Shown here: positions 37,205 through 45,191 of the stretch, piece after piece
Numbering within the stretch: position 1 is the stretch's first letter
How the letters are laid out: every line of letters starts with the position of its first letter
Assembly: GCA_041399085.1 (NCBI GenBank)
Contig: JAWKTM010000037.1
Span: 1-64,000, forward strand
Origin: JAWKTM01 sp041399085
Lineage (GTDB): Bacteria; Planctomycetota; Planctomycetia; Pirellulales; Pirellulaceae
Length of the DNA: 64,000 nt
Direction of reading: 5' to 3'
Notes under the pieces: generated by a model
Seen by the model: the letters and a program-made list of their open reading frames with translations, nothing else
Told to the model about the DNA's origin: nothing
Database searches by the model: none
Translations under genes and position numbers: made by a program

Positions 37205-37524
37205 ATCCCCATCCGCCTCCTCCATCGGCCCTGGACTTTGCGGCGCGCGTATCGGCAATGCATCCGATGGCGCGCAAAGCCGCTAAGGCGCGAAGTGATG
37301 CGTCGCCCAGCAACGCTATGGTCGAAGCACGCTAACACGAGTTCTTGGGAAATCCTCTTTGAAGCAACTCTTCGGCTGGCATTAGCGCCCGTCGTTTAAC
37401 CGCGCGGGCAACGCCCCGCGCGTGTCAGAGTTTAACCGCGTGGGCAACGCCCCGCGCGCTAGTCGGACAAGGCCATCGCCGATAGCACCCAAAGCGTTCT
37501 CCCAAACCACACTTGTTCATGTGC
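37205..37524. repeat. Intergenic with two GC-rich hairpin repeats
   Basis: Two near-identical palindromes, ACCGCGCGGGCAACGCCCCG at about 37399 and ACCGCGTGGGCAACGCCCCG at about 37434, each preceded by GTTTA or a similar AT-rich base run. Each can form a short stem with loop CAAC. Only two units, so not a CRISPR array. The rest of the gap shows no gene. Confidence 0.65.
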
Positions 37525-38337
37525 TCAGGACTTGCGGCATTGACGCTTCAATCCCGTCGTAAGCTTACTCTCAACTTCCCGTATAACGCGCGCCGCGAGA
37601 ACCTCGCGATTGGCATCAACGTAGGCAGTCACTTCGGTCGGACATTTTTGCGACAGCTCACGCAAAGCCCACGACATAGCCTTGACAATCATGTCATCTC
37701 GGTCGGAGACCAGCAGATCGCACACAGCCAACGTCCTGACCGCATCCCCCGTTCCGCCGCGCGCCGTGTTATTCAGCGGAATCGTGCTGACCACCGCCAC
37801 GCGGCGCCACCACCGATCTCGCGATTTCGCCCATTTGTGGACACTCGAATCTCGAATCTGTTGGTTACGCCATGATGGCCCCGACAGATAACAAGCGAAA
37901 GAATCGGTGCCTTCCCAGCTATCAAGGCCCTCGCCAAGACGCTCGAGGTTTCGGACGTTCAACTCCGACATAGCGCCCGCATGGTTGTGAACAAGTTCGT
38001 AAACAAACCATCGAGGCATATCGCCAGAGTGAATTAAATCCAGGGCCGCGGCAAACACACGACTGCCAAGTTCGCTACGAATATCGCGAGTGATCGCCCG
38101 CCGCACCGGTCGAGCGGCGGGCACCGCCCACGAGTCGATCCGCGAAATCGCCACGCGAATATCCTGGGCAATTGTGAGAGTGTCACGCGTCATCCCAAAT
38201 CCTGTCCGTATCCCATTCCAGAAAGCATGTTCCCCCACACGCGCGCCGGTACTCGGATGGCTTCCAAGTAACATAACATACAAGAAGTTATCGCGGTCGG
38301 GTCTTAGGTCCTTGACTCGCAGAGCGCCATTGGACAT
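37525..38337 (-). CDS. AlkD-like DNA alkylation repair protein
   Basis: 270 residues, all-helical, resembling the DNA alkylation repair (AlkD/AlkC-like HEAT) family: LGEGLDSWEGTDSFACYLSG, then WAKSRDRWWRRVAVVSTIPL and LRELSQKCPTEVTAYVDAN. Members excise alkylated bases by wrapping DNA with HEAT-like helical pairs. The N-terminal 50 residues are less typical and the start at 38337 is uncertain. It is isolated and next to an IS110 remnant, so it could be at the edge of a decayed region. Confidence 0.7.
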   Translation of the reverse strand: MSNGALRVKDLRPDRDNFLYVMLLGSHPSTGARVGEHAFWNGIRTGFGMTRDTLTIAQDIRVAISRIDSWAVPAARPVRRAITRDIRSELGSRVFAAALDLIHSGDMPRWFVYELVHNHAGAMSELNVRNLERLGEGLDSWEGTDSFACYLSGPSWRNQQIRDSSVHKWAKSRDRWWRRVAVVSTIPLNNTARGGTGDAVRTLAVCDLLVSDRDDMIVKAMSWALRELSQKCPTEVTAYVDANREVLAARVIREVESKLTTGLKRQCRKS

Positions 38338-38366
38338 TCGAATTGGCGCCGCGCAAAGAATCTCCC

Positions 38367-38632
38367 TAAGTTCAACTCCGTAACCCGCATTTTCGACTCG
38401 GCGGTTCAGGAAAGCAGATTCGCCGACATCGCGACCAACTCGCCCACCTGTCTCGCAAATGTAAAGCCGACCTCGTCGTCATGGAACCCAGCGGGCCTTC
38501 GGAGTGGATCAATGATGTGGTTGACCGACGATTCTAGTCCAGGGTTGACCTATAACATGCGAGTTGATTCGCGTAGTCCAGCGAGACGGGACGAAGAAAG
38601 CTCCGACAAGGCGGAGCACTCCCAAAAGTACG
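38367..38632 (+). pseudogene. IS110-derived element, diverged third copy
   Basis: Matches the internal part of the two elements at 40850 and 42055: AAGTTCAACTCCGTA, then a frame reading FADIATNSPTCLANVKPTSS-type decayed sequence, GGAGTGGATCAATGATGTGG and GAAGAAAGCTCCGACAAGGC. It lacks the start codon and the upstream structured segment and is more diverged than the other copies. Confidence 0.7.
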
Positions 38633-39580
38633 ACGCGTCGTAACAGGCTGACAACGCCCCTGCCTTCCTTCGTGCTCGTCGTGCCCTTCGTGGTAGTGAT
38701 GCTTTCCATCGACAACCACTCGCCTCGATTGTCCTGTCCTGCATCTTCGAACAGCATGAGTGAGCCGCAAGTCCGGGTGACCCGCGCCGATCGAATCGCG
38801 ACATACGGCGTAGCCCGCAGGCCGCTACTCGCGTGGCGCACCGCTGTGGATTCACTCGCGATCTGACGCGTTCACTCGACGAGGAAGCTTGCCACGAACT
38901 GGTCTCGCCGCCGAGACGCCTGGCGAGTCGCGGTTTTCGCCTCCGCAGCGAGAAACAGTCGTAAAGTCTTTAGGGAACCGGATTTTCGGCACCCGCTCGG
39001 AAACGCCGGACGCGCGCCCGGACAGAAAGCGCACCTGCGCGGAAGTCCCGCGCAATGGTGCGGAGATTCCGCGCAACTGCGCCGAAGTTCCGGGCGCGGA
39101 CTTGGCGGAAACCTACTCGCCAGTTCGATCAGCAAGCAACGGCAGAACAACGCGGGCGAAACGCCAGTGCCTCACCGCCGGATCGAGATGCGATCAACCC
39201 CAAGTCGACAGCGATCGAAATGCCTAGGAGACCGGCAGATGAGAATATACCCACATATAAGCACGACGCGCAAGCGAGTGAGTTTACGAATTCACTCGCT
39301 TGCGCCGCGTGCTGGAAAGTGAAAGGCAGGTTACAACCACGAAGGACTCGGAGAGCACGAAGGGAAGAGGAGTGAGGACCGTCGATCGATGATTGTTGAC
39401 TCTTGAACGTACTCTTCTTGGTGGTCTTTGGGGTTGTTATGAGATCTGTGAACTGGTATTGAAGGCCGGTTCGCGTGATTGCTTCCGCGCCTTTGGGGAC
39501 TTTTGAGAAGTTCCTGAAAGGCTGGAACAGGCGGAAGCAATTCGATCTGGGCGAGGCAGGAGTCAGCAGAGGTCGTAGTA
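38633..39580. other. Non-coding stretch with dispersed repeats
   Basis: No gene is supported here. It contains two copies of the CCTTCGTG/CACGAAGG-type dispersed repeat (38660-38700 and, inverted, 39325-39370), a short degenerate tandem repeat of about 21 bases (39025-39100; GCGGAAGTCCCGCGCAATGG, GCGGAGATTCCGCGCAACTG) and a long palindrome at 39258-39313. Open frames in this interval are produced by these repeats. Confidence 0.55.
39258..39313. repeat. Long dispersed palindrome
   Basis: AGCACGACGCGCAAGCGAGT is mirrored by ACTCGCTTGCGCCGCGTGCT around a short AT-rich centre, giving a stem of about 20 bp with one bulge. A related copy lies at 32490-32575. Confidence 0.75.
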
Positions 39581-39990
39581 CTGAAGAACGTGAAAACGAA
39601 CCGTGCAGCCCCTGGCCCCGACGGGATCCTGCAACAAACCGACGAAGGAACTCCGCAAGGCGGTCCGATGTCACCATGGAAGCTATGTGCGTGGATGAAT
39701 GGGATTCTTTGTTCTGGCATCCCAATGGAAACTATTTAATCGGCTTGACCAGCGGCTTCGTCGCCCGATTCGCGCCTGCTATTGGAATCAATGGCGTCGC
39801 CCGAGACGAAGGCGAGAAACGCTCCTTCGCTTGGGCATATCGCGCTGTCAAGCCATCCGCCACGCCCGCAGCCGCAAGGGCCCCTGGCACTTGGCGAAAA
39901 CCATCGGTAGCGGAGTTGGTATATGACCAACGCATGGCTGCAAGAACAGGGGTTACTAAGTCTAAAGACTCTCTGGGCCTCGCTCACCCA
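39581..39990 (+). pseudogene. Group II intron reverse transcriptase/maturase remnant
   Basis: Three joined fragments: the RT-0-like VKTNRAAPGPDGI, directly followed by GTPQGGPMSP (the block near the RT active site), and then, in another frame, the maturase domain: LDQRLRRPIRACYWNQWRRP, LLRLGISRCQAIRHARSRKG and, after a further shift, MTNAWLQEQGLLSLKTLWAS. Roughly the middle 200 residues including the YADD motif are missing. It is therefore a deletion derivative. Confidence 0.8.
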
Positions 39991-40072
39991 CCCTCGTTGA
40001 ACCGCCGGAGCCGACCCGCATGTCCGGCGGTGTGGAGAGGGCGTCCCGAAAGGGACGCCCTTACCCGATTAT
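39991..40072 (+). ncRNA. Group II intron 3' end (domain V/VI region)
   Basis: Directly after the maturase stop the sequence TTGAACCGCCGGAGCCGACC, then GGCGGTGTGGAGAGGGCGTC and GGGACGCCCTTACCCGATT, resembles the 3' end of bacterial group II introns, with the final TACCCGAT-type end. The 5' part of the intron was not found. Confidence 0.65.
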
Positions 40073-40094
40073 TTGCCGTCATCGAACTGCATCA

Positions 40095-40799
40095 TCAGTT
40101 CGTGAAGCGCTTCTGAATATCTGTTTCAATAGGACCGTTCTGCGCCTCGTATTCTTCGATCAGTGTGCTGACCTGGTGAAGGAATGTGGTTGCGGTGTGA
40201 AAGTCCATGATCGTGGTATGCGCGATTGAAATTGGTTTGTTGGGAATACCAACGGGCTGTGGGTTTAGCCCCAGGTCGATGATTAATTCTTCAGGGCTAC
40301 CCGTGAGCCGTACAAAATTCGCATACATCACTGCAGTCTTGCCGTGTGTTGTTGGCTGGCCGGAGGGTTTGCTTGGTTGTACTTCGCCGAACACTGCAAC
40401 ATGACGCTGTACACTCATTGCCAGCGCGGCTTGCAGTCGTTTGGCCGTATAGTAATTCATATAGACAGATAGCTGAGCCGTGGACTCGGAAGGAGCGCCC
40501 GACGCGTAGTTAGTTGTTGCGAAGTAGATGAGAACGTTGTGTCCGGCGGCAACGACATGGGTGGCATCAGCAAAAACACCTTCAGACTTGTCACTGTCCA
40601 CTTGAACTTTTGTCGCATTGGTGGGACCTGAGTCCTGTTGGGGACGACCTTCCAGATCCTCAAGGCGTTTAGTCAACGCGTTGACCTGTTCACTCAATTG
40701 CGAGCCGCCGTTGTGCGTTTGCGAATGCTCACATCCTCCGCTAGTGCAGATCGTAAATAAACTCAATGCGAGAATCGTTCGCGTCAGATTCGATTTCAT
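40095..40799 (-). CDS. Lipoprotein with coiled coil and DUF3467-like region
   Basis: 234 residues: lipobox CTSGGC (cysteine about residue 23), a short coiled-coil (LSEQVNALTKRLEDLEGR), and a C-terminal half in which VMYANFVRLTGSPEELIIDL resembles DUF3467. Preceding strands (VLIYFATTNYASG, QLSVYMNYYTAKRLQAALA) look like a small alpha/beta domain. Probably a periplasmic membrane-anchored protein; no function known. It is intact although surrounded by decayed elements. Confidence 0.65.
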   Translation of the reverse strand: MKSNLTRTILALSLFTICTSGGCEHSQTHNGGSQLSEQVNALTKRLEDLEGRPQQDSGPTNATKVQVDSDKSEGVFADATHVVAAGHNVLIYFATTNYASGAPSESTAQLSVYMNYYTAKRLQAALAMSVQRHVAVFGEVQPSKPSGQPTTHGKTAVMYANFVRLTGSPEELIIDLGLNPQPVGIPNKPISIAHTTIMDFHTATTFLHQVSTLIEEYEAQNGPIETDIQKRFTN

Positions 40800-40871
40800 C
40801 GAAGCCCCGATGTCGTTCAGTCAAATTGCGGATCGAACTTCAGGTAAACAAAGAATCCATGTAAGTCCGAG

Positions 40872-40971
40872 GTTTGGCGGGTGGGAGCCATTTGGTTACA
40901 ACAACTGGCGACTCGGACCCGTGATCGTAGCAGCATGGGGCTGCTTGTCACATTCAGACCACCCGCCAAAC
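40872..40971 (+). ncRNA. Structured leader of the IS110-derived element, bridge-RNA-like
   Basis: GTTTGGCGGGTGG (40872-40884) pairs perfectly with CCACCCGCCAAAC (40959-40971), closing a ~100-nt domain that contains an inner stem AGCAGC/GCTGCT (40929-40945). It ends 15 bases before the ATG of the DEDD ORF. IS110 elements encode a bridge RNA in the end upstream of the recombinase, so position and shape suggest that role; the guide loops were not identified. Confidence 0.5.
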
Positions 40972-40986
40972 ACAAGGACACCAGTA

Positions 40987-41187
40987 ATGAAGATTCTCGC
41001 ACTTGACCTCGGCAAATTCAACTCCGTCGGCTGCATTTTCGACTCGGCGACTCGGAAAAGCCGGTTCGCCACCATCGCCACCGAGCGCGAACAGCTCGCC
41101 CGCCTGTTTCGCAAATGCAAAGCCGATCTCGGCGGGATGGAAGCCTGCGGGCCTTCGGGGTGGATGGACGATTTGGTTGACCGATGA
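40987..41187 (+). pseudogene. Truncated IS110 DEDD-domain ORF, copy 1
   Basis: 66 residues starting MKILALDLGKFNSVGCIFDS, with the first Asp of the DEDD site, then MEACGPSGWMDDLV before a stop. This is the N-terminal sixth of an IS110 recombinase; the rest is deleted. The remaining frame is not enough for catalysis. Confidence 0.8.
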
Positions 41188-41540
41188 AATTGGTCCAGGG
41201 TCGATCGATAACGTGCGAATTGATTCGAGCGCCTAGTCCAACGAGATGGAGAAAGAAAGCTCCGACAAGGCGGAGCACTCCAAAGATGCGATTCGTTGCA
41301 TTTGGCTCGGCGGCCTCTTGCTGCCCCAGTTTGCAAACAAACAGGGGCACCCATGAATCGCCCAACTCAAACCGCCGCTGGGCCCCTTGAACAGAGGCTT
41401 AGATGCTGGCTGACTCTCGGCCAGTCACCCGCCCCATGCCATCCAATCCGCCCGAGCCCCAACCTCGTCACCGTAGCCACGCAGCATTCTGTCCTTGATC
41501 TGTTCGGCAAACGCTGGCAGCGGTAACCTCACATCAATGG

Positions 41541-41992
41541 CTACTTCGCTTGCTTGCGGACGGTGATCCGGTATGTTTCCGTGACCTTCTCTTCACCGTC
41601 GTGGATGATGGCGGTGATCGAGCCACCGCCTTCGGACAGCTTCCAGACCTTCCCGTTCTCGAATCGAATGAAGTAGGTCGGGGCCCCTTGCCATCCGACT
41701 TGGTTACCGACTTGACGACGAGTTTTTCGTCGGAGAAATCGACCTTCCGCGCGAACTTGATCTCCTTCTCCGACACCTCTTCACAAATGGCTTTGCCGTC
41801 TCCCCGATTTGTATGTCTTGCCGCCATCGTCGCTGGTTAAGCGGAGCACCCACGTCCCGCGATAGCCGTCTGGAATCTCGACGGGCTTGTCATCGGCCCC
41901 AACGGTGGCTGCGGCTGCCACAAACAGAGTCGCTGCCACTACGATCGCGAGAGCAGACGACAATCGCGTCGGAATTGTGAAGTCGAGACGCA
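41541..41992 (-). pseudogene. Small secreted protein, two frameshifts
   Basis: Signal peptide (ALAIVVAATLFVAAAATVGA) followed by DDKPVEIPDGYRGTWVLRLT, then a frame change after GKTYKSG to GDGKAICEEVSEKEIKFARK and another near GGGGCCCC to TYFIRFENGKVWKLSEGGGS, ending RITVRKQAK. The original protein would be about 150 residues, lipocalin-like in pattern but not assigned. It lies exactly between the two direct copies of the IS110-derived element. Confidence 0.65.
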
Positions 41993-42054
41993 TGACGAAA
42001 ACCTCCCTTTGATTGTATCCTAAGGTCGAAGTCACATTCCGTCCTCTGTCGCAG

Positions 42055-42591
42055 AAAGAATCCATGTAAGTCCGAGGTTTGGCGGGTGGGAGCCAATTGG
42101 TTACAACAACTGGGGACTCGGACCCGTGATCGTAGCAGCATGGGGCTGCTTGTCACATTCAGACCACCCGCCAAACACAAGGACACCAGTAATGAAGATT
42201 CTCGCACTTGACCTCGGCAAATTCAACTCCGTCGGCTGCATTTTCGACTCGGCGACTCGGAAAAGCCGGTTCGCCACCATCGCCACCGAGCGCGAACAAC
42301 TCGCCCGCCTGTTTCGCAAATGCAAAGCCGACCTCGGCGTCATGAAGCCTTTCGGGTAGATGGATGATCTGGTTGACCGATGGAATTGGCTCAGGCTGAT
42401 CGGTACCCAGCAGTGAATTGATACGAAGCGCCTAGTCCAGCGAGATGAGAAAGAAAGCTCCGACAAGGCGGAGCACCTAAAGATGCGATTCGTTGCATTC
42501 GGGGGCTCGGCGGCCTCTTGCTGCCCCAGCTTGCAGACAAACAGGGGCGCCCGTGAATCGCCCAACGCAAACCGCCGCTGGGCCCCTTGAA
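42055..42591 (+). mobile_element. IS110-derived internally deleted element, copy 2
   Basis: Direct repeat of 40850-41391, with single-base changes (for example CATTTGG to CAATTGG and CTGGCGAC to CTGGGGAC in the leader) and a short deletion near the end of the ORF. The leader hairpin is at 42077-42176. The element ends CCGCTGGGCCCCTTGAA before a different flank. Confidence 0.8.
42192..42359 (+). pseudogene. Truncated IS110 DEDD-domain ORF, copy 2
   Basis: 55 residues, identical to copy 1 up to KCKADLG, then VMKPFG and a stop, because of a small deletion relative to copy 1. It retains only the N-terminal edge of the DEDD domain. Confidence 0.8.
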
Positions 42592-43559
42592 TACCGTTTT
42601 ATCCCGGACTCGGCGAGCCGGGGATAAAGCTTTATCACGGAGTTTGCGGATTTTATCGGGGGTGGCGACGATGCAAGCGCGCGGATGTTTGGGGCCTGTG
42701 TCGTTGTCGGCATCGACGGATTGATAGTGTGCTGTCGGTTTGTTGAGGGGCGAGCGATTGGGTGTTGCGGCTTGCGTCGAGCGGTTCTGTCGGACCGTTA
42801 AATCGCTTCGGGGAACGGTCGAGTCAGGGCGTCGGGTGCTTTCGTTGCACGCCCGGACGGTTCACCAGCGCTGTCGGCCACTGAAGTCGCAAGCCTGGGC
42901 GCTTCAGACGCTTTGGCGGCCAGTTAAGTCTGCTCATCGAGAGGTGAAATAGGCCCGGCGAACCAATCGGCGACTATCCGCAGAAGATGATCGAGTTCGG
43001 TTGGCACCGGGCGGTCGGTCACGGCTTGTTGCCGGAATCGCCGTCCTAATGGGCTTGGCTCGATGCGCTGACTCCGTGAGAGGTTGGGCAGTTGGGAGCA
43101 GGCAGATTCGTCGCTACGTTAGCCGCATGGTGGTGATTCAAAGGCAGGTTATCACCACGAAGAGCACGGGGAGCACGAAGGGAAGACGTCAATGGTTAAT
43201 AGTTAATGGAGAATGAAAAATGTAGAATGATTGGGGGAAGTTGTTTGTTCTTTGTTGTTGGTTCGTAACAGCTAACTCCTAATTGATGAAGGGAAGAGGA
43301 TTGATGATTGGCGATTGATGATTTTTGAGTTTTGAAGTGTTTTTTTCTTCGTGGTCTTCGTGTCCTTCGTGGTTGTTAGGAGATCTGCAGCGAACTCGCG
43401 GTGCGGCTGGGGGCTCGCTTCGCTCGATCCCAGGCACGCATAGTGCGGGGTCGGTCAGGTTCGATGATTGGCGGCGGGCGTTGACGTGCGCCGTGGGGCG
43501 CGGCGACTATACTTGGAGCGGACTTGGCGACTTGGGCTTCTGGAATAGCGAGCTGAACA
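42592..43559. other. Non-coding stretch with dispersed repeats
   Basis: No supported gene. A hairpin (TATCCCGG/CCGGGGATA) lies at about 42601-42626. Two inverted copies of the CACGAAGG-type repeat are at 43140-43185 and 43344-43378. A 70-codon frame at 42740-42952 has no family features. The last 60 bases lead into the Tat-exported protein. Confidence 0.5.
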
Positions 43560-45191
43560 ATGAGCATGGATCGACGAGAACTGTTGAAGGGGACGGCGGC
43601 GGCTTCGCTGTTGATGATGGGGGCCGGACAATCGTCGGCCGATGAACGTGCGGCGACCCGGCCGATCGCAGTCGGCGATGCGGATAGCGGCAGTTCGGAA
43701 CAAGGCGACGCGGCGGCTGATCGCGAGCAGGCGGCGCGGGGCGTGAATCCGATTCAGCGCGAGAATGCATTGGCCGGCTCGACCGATTGGCAGCTCACGC
43801 GCGTGCGGCTGGATCGCGTGCAGGGATTTCGTTCGCCGTGGATCGAAGGCTATTGCTCGCGGCAAAGCGTGAAGGCGGGCGAGCGGCTGGAGATTATGGT
43901 GTCGACCAATCCGCCGCGTCCGTTCACGATCGAGATCTTTCGCACCGGTTACTATGGTGGCCGTGGTGCTCGGCTGATGACCGTTCCGGGACCGTTCGAC
44001 GGCCGGCCGATGACGAAGCTAGGGCCGTTCGAGGGGCGCACCCAGCCGACACCGGAACCGCAGGGCGAGCGGCGGTTGGTAGAATGTCGTTGGGAGCCGG
44101 CCGTGTCGCTGGAGATTCCGGAGGATTGGCCCAGCGGCGTGTATCTCGGCCGATTGACGACGATCTCCGACGCTGGGCCGCACGACTATTGGCAAAGCTA
44201 TGTGGTGTTCATCGTCCGCGACGACCGCCCGGCCGACATCCTGTTTCAATGCAGCGATAACACTTGGCAGGCTTATAACCGTTGGCCCGTCGATACGTCG
44301 ATCTACACGCATCCACGTGGCGTTCAAGGACCGTGGGCCGATGTCAGCTTTGACCGGCCTTATGGCAAGTACGCTCAGATTTATGAGAATCCACAGTCGA
44401 TCGGTTCGGGCGAATGGTTATGCTTCGAGTTTCCATTTGCCTATTGGTTAGAGCAGCACGGTTATGATGTTACCTACTGCTCGAACAGCGATCTGCTGAC
44501 GCCCGAGCGGGCCATGAAATGTAAGGCGTTTTTGAGTGTCGGGCACGACGAGTATTGGGATATCCGGCAGTATGAGAGTGTAGTGAAGCTGCGCGACGCG
44601 GGTGTGAATGTATTGTTCTTCTCCGGCAATTCCGTGTGCTGGGTCACGCCATTTCGCGACAGCCACGACGGGCGAGCAAACCGGATCATCTTTCGCGGCG
44701 GCCCTTACGGCGGCGACTATCGCTGGGCGACGGAACGCGAGCGGGACCATGGACCGTTCCCTCATCGCGGGCCGGATGAAGGCTTCTTAATGGGATCGCG
44801 CAACGTCGATCCTGTAAACGGCGGTGGCGATTGGACGGTGACGAAGCCAGAGCATTGGATGTTCGCCGGCACGGGGATGAAGGCGGGCGATCGCGTACCG
44901 GGCTTGATCGGTTGGGAGTATCACGGCGACCCGCCCGAGATTCCGGGGCTGGAGGTGGTCGCCGAAGGGACGGCTTTGCAAGGCGGCGTGAATCCACAGC
45001 ATTGGACCGCCACGATCTATCCCGGCCCGAAAGGCAATTTTGTGTTCAACGCTTCGACGATCTTCTGGTGTCAGGGTTTGTCGAGCCCGCCTGGCCACAT
45101 GCTGCCATGGTCCCATTGGTCTCGACCGCACGGCCCAGACGCGCGGGTGCAACGGATCACGCATAACTTGCTGCGGCGAGCTATTGGGTGA
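43560..45191 (+). CDS. Tat-exported N,N-dimethylformamidase beta-subunit-like protein
   Basis: 543 residues. The N terminus MDRRELLKGTAAASLLMMGA is a twin-arginine signal. The body matches the DMFA large-subunit-like domain: SPWIEGYCSRQSVKAGERLE, IEIFRTGYYGG, CSDNTWQAYNRWP, VGHDEYWDIRQYESV and NVLFFSGNSVCWVTPFRDS. In dimethylformamidase this chain binds a mononuclear iron, but most homologues have unknown substrates, so amidase activity is not claimed. ATG 43560 or 43566 could be the start; both keep the RR motif. No small alpha subunit gene is next to it. Confidence 0.85.
   Translation: MSMDRRELLKGTAAASLLMMGAGQSSADERAATRPIAVGDADSGSSEQGDAAADREQAARGVNPIQRENALAGSTDWQLTRVRLDRVQGFRSPWIEGYCSRQSVKAGERLEIMVSTNPPRPFTIEIFRTGYYGGRGARLMTVPGPFDGRPMTKLGPFEGRTQPTPEPQGERRLVECRWEPAVSLEIPEDWPSGVYLGRLTTISDAGPHDYWQSYVVFIVRDDRPADILFQCSDNTWQAYNRWPVDTSIYTHPRGVQGPWADVSFDRPYGKYAQIYENPQSIGSGEWLCFEFPFAYWLEQHGYDVTYCSNSDLLTPERAMKCKAFLSVGHDEYWDIRQYESVVKLRDAGVNVLFFSGNSVCWVTPFRDSHDGRANRIIFRGGPYGGDYRWATERERDHGPFPHRGPDEGFLMGSRNVDPVNGGGDWTVTKPEHWMFAGTGMKAGDRVPGLIGWEYHGDPPEIPGLEVVAEGTALQGGVNPQHWTATIYPGPKGNFVFNASTIFWCQGLSSPPGHMLPWSHWSRPHGPDARVQRITHNLLRRAIG

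Larger units (their letters stand above)
40850..41391 (+). mobile_element. IS110-derived internally deleted element, copy 1
   Basis: A ~540-bp unit repeated nearly identically at 42055-42591 in the same orientation. From left: a structured leader (40872-40971), a truncated DEDD-domain ORF (40987-41187), a ~200-bp 3' part containing AAAGCTCCGACAAGGCGGAG and a hairpin (TGCCCC at 41322, GGGGCA at 41344), ending CCGCTGGGCCCCTTGAA. The serine-containing C-terminal domain is absent, so it could only move with help from another element. Confidence 0.8.

Noticed and set aside
37399..37460. Possible CRISPR array
   Set aside because: Only two palindromic units and no unique spacers of regular length; no cas genes in the window.
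42740..42952. 70-codon open frame
   Set aside because: No family, no ribosome binding site and located in a repeat-rich gap.
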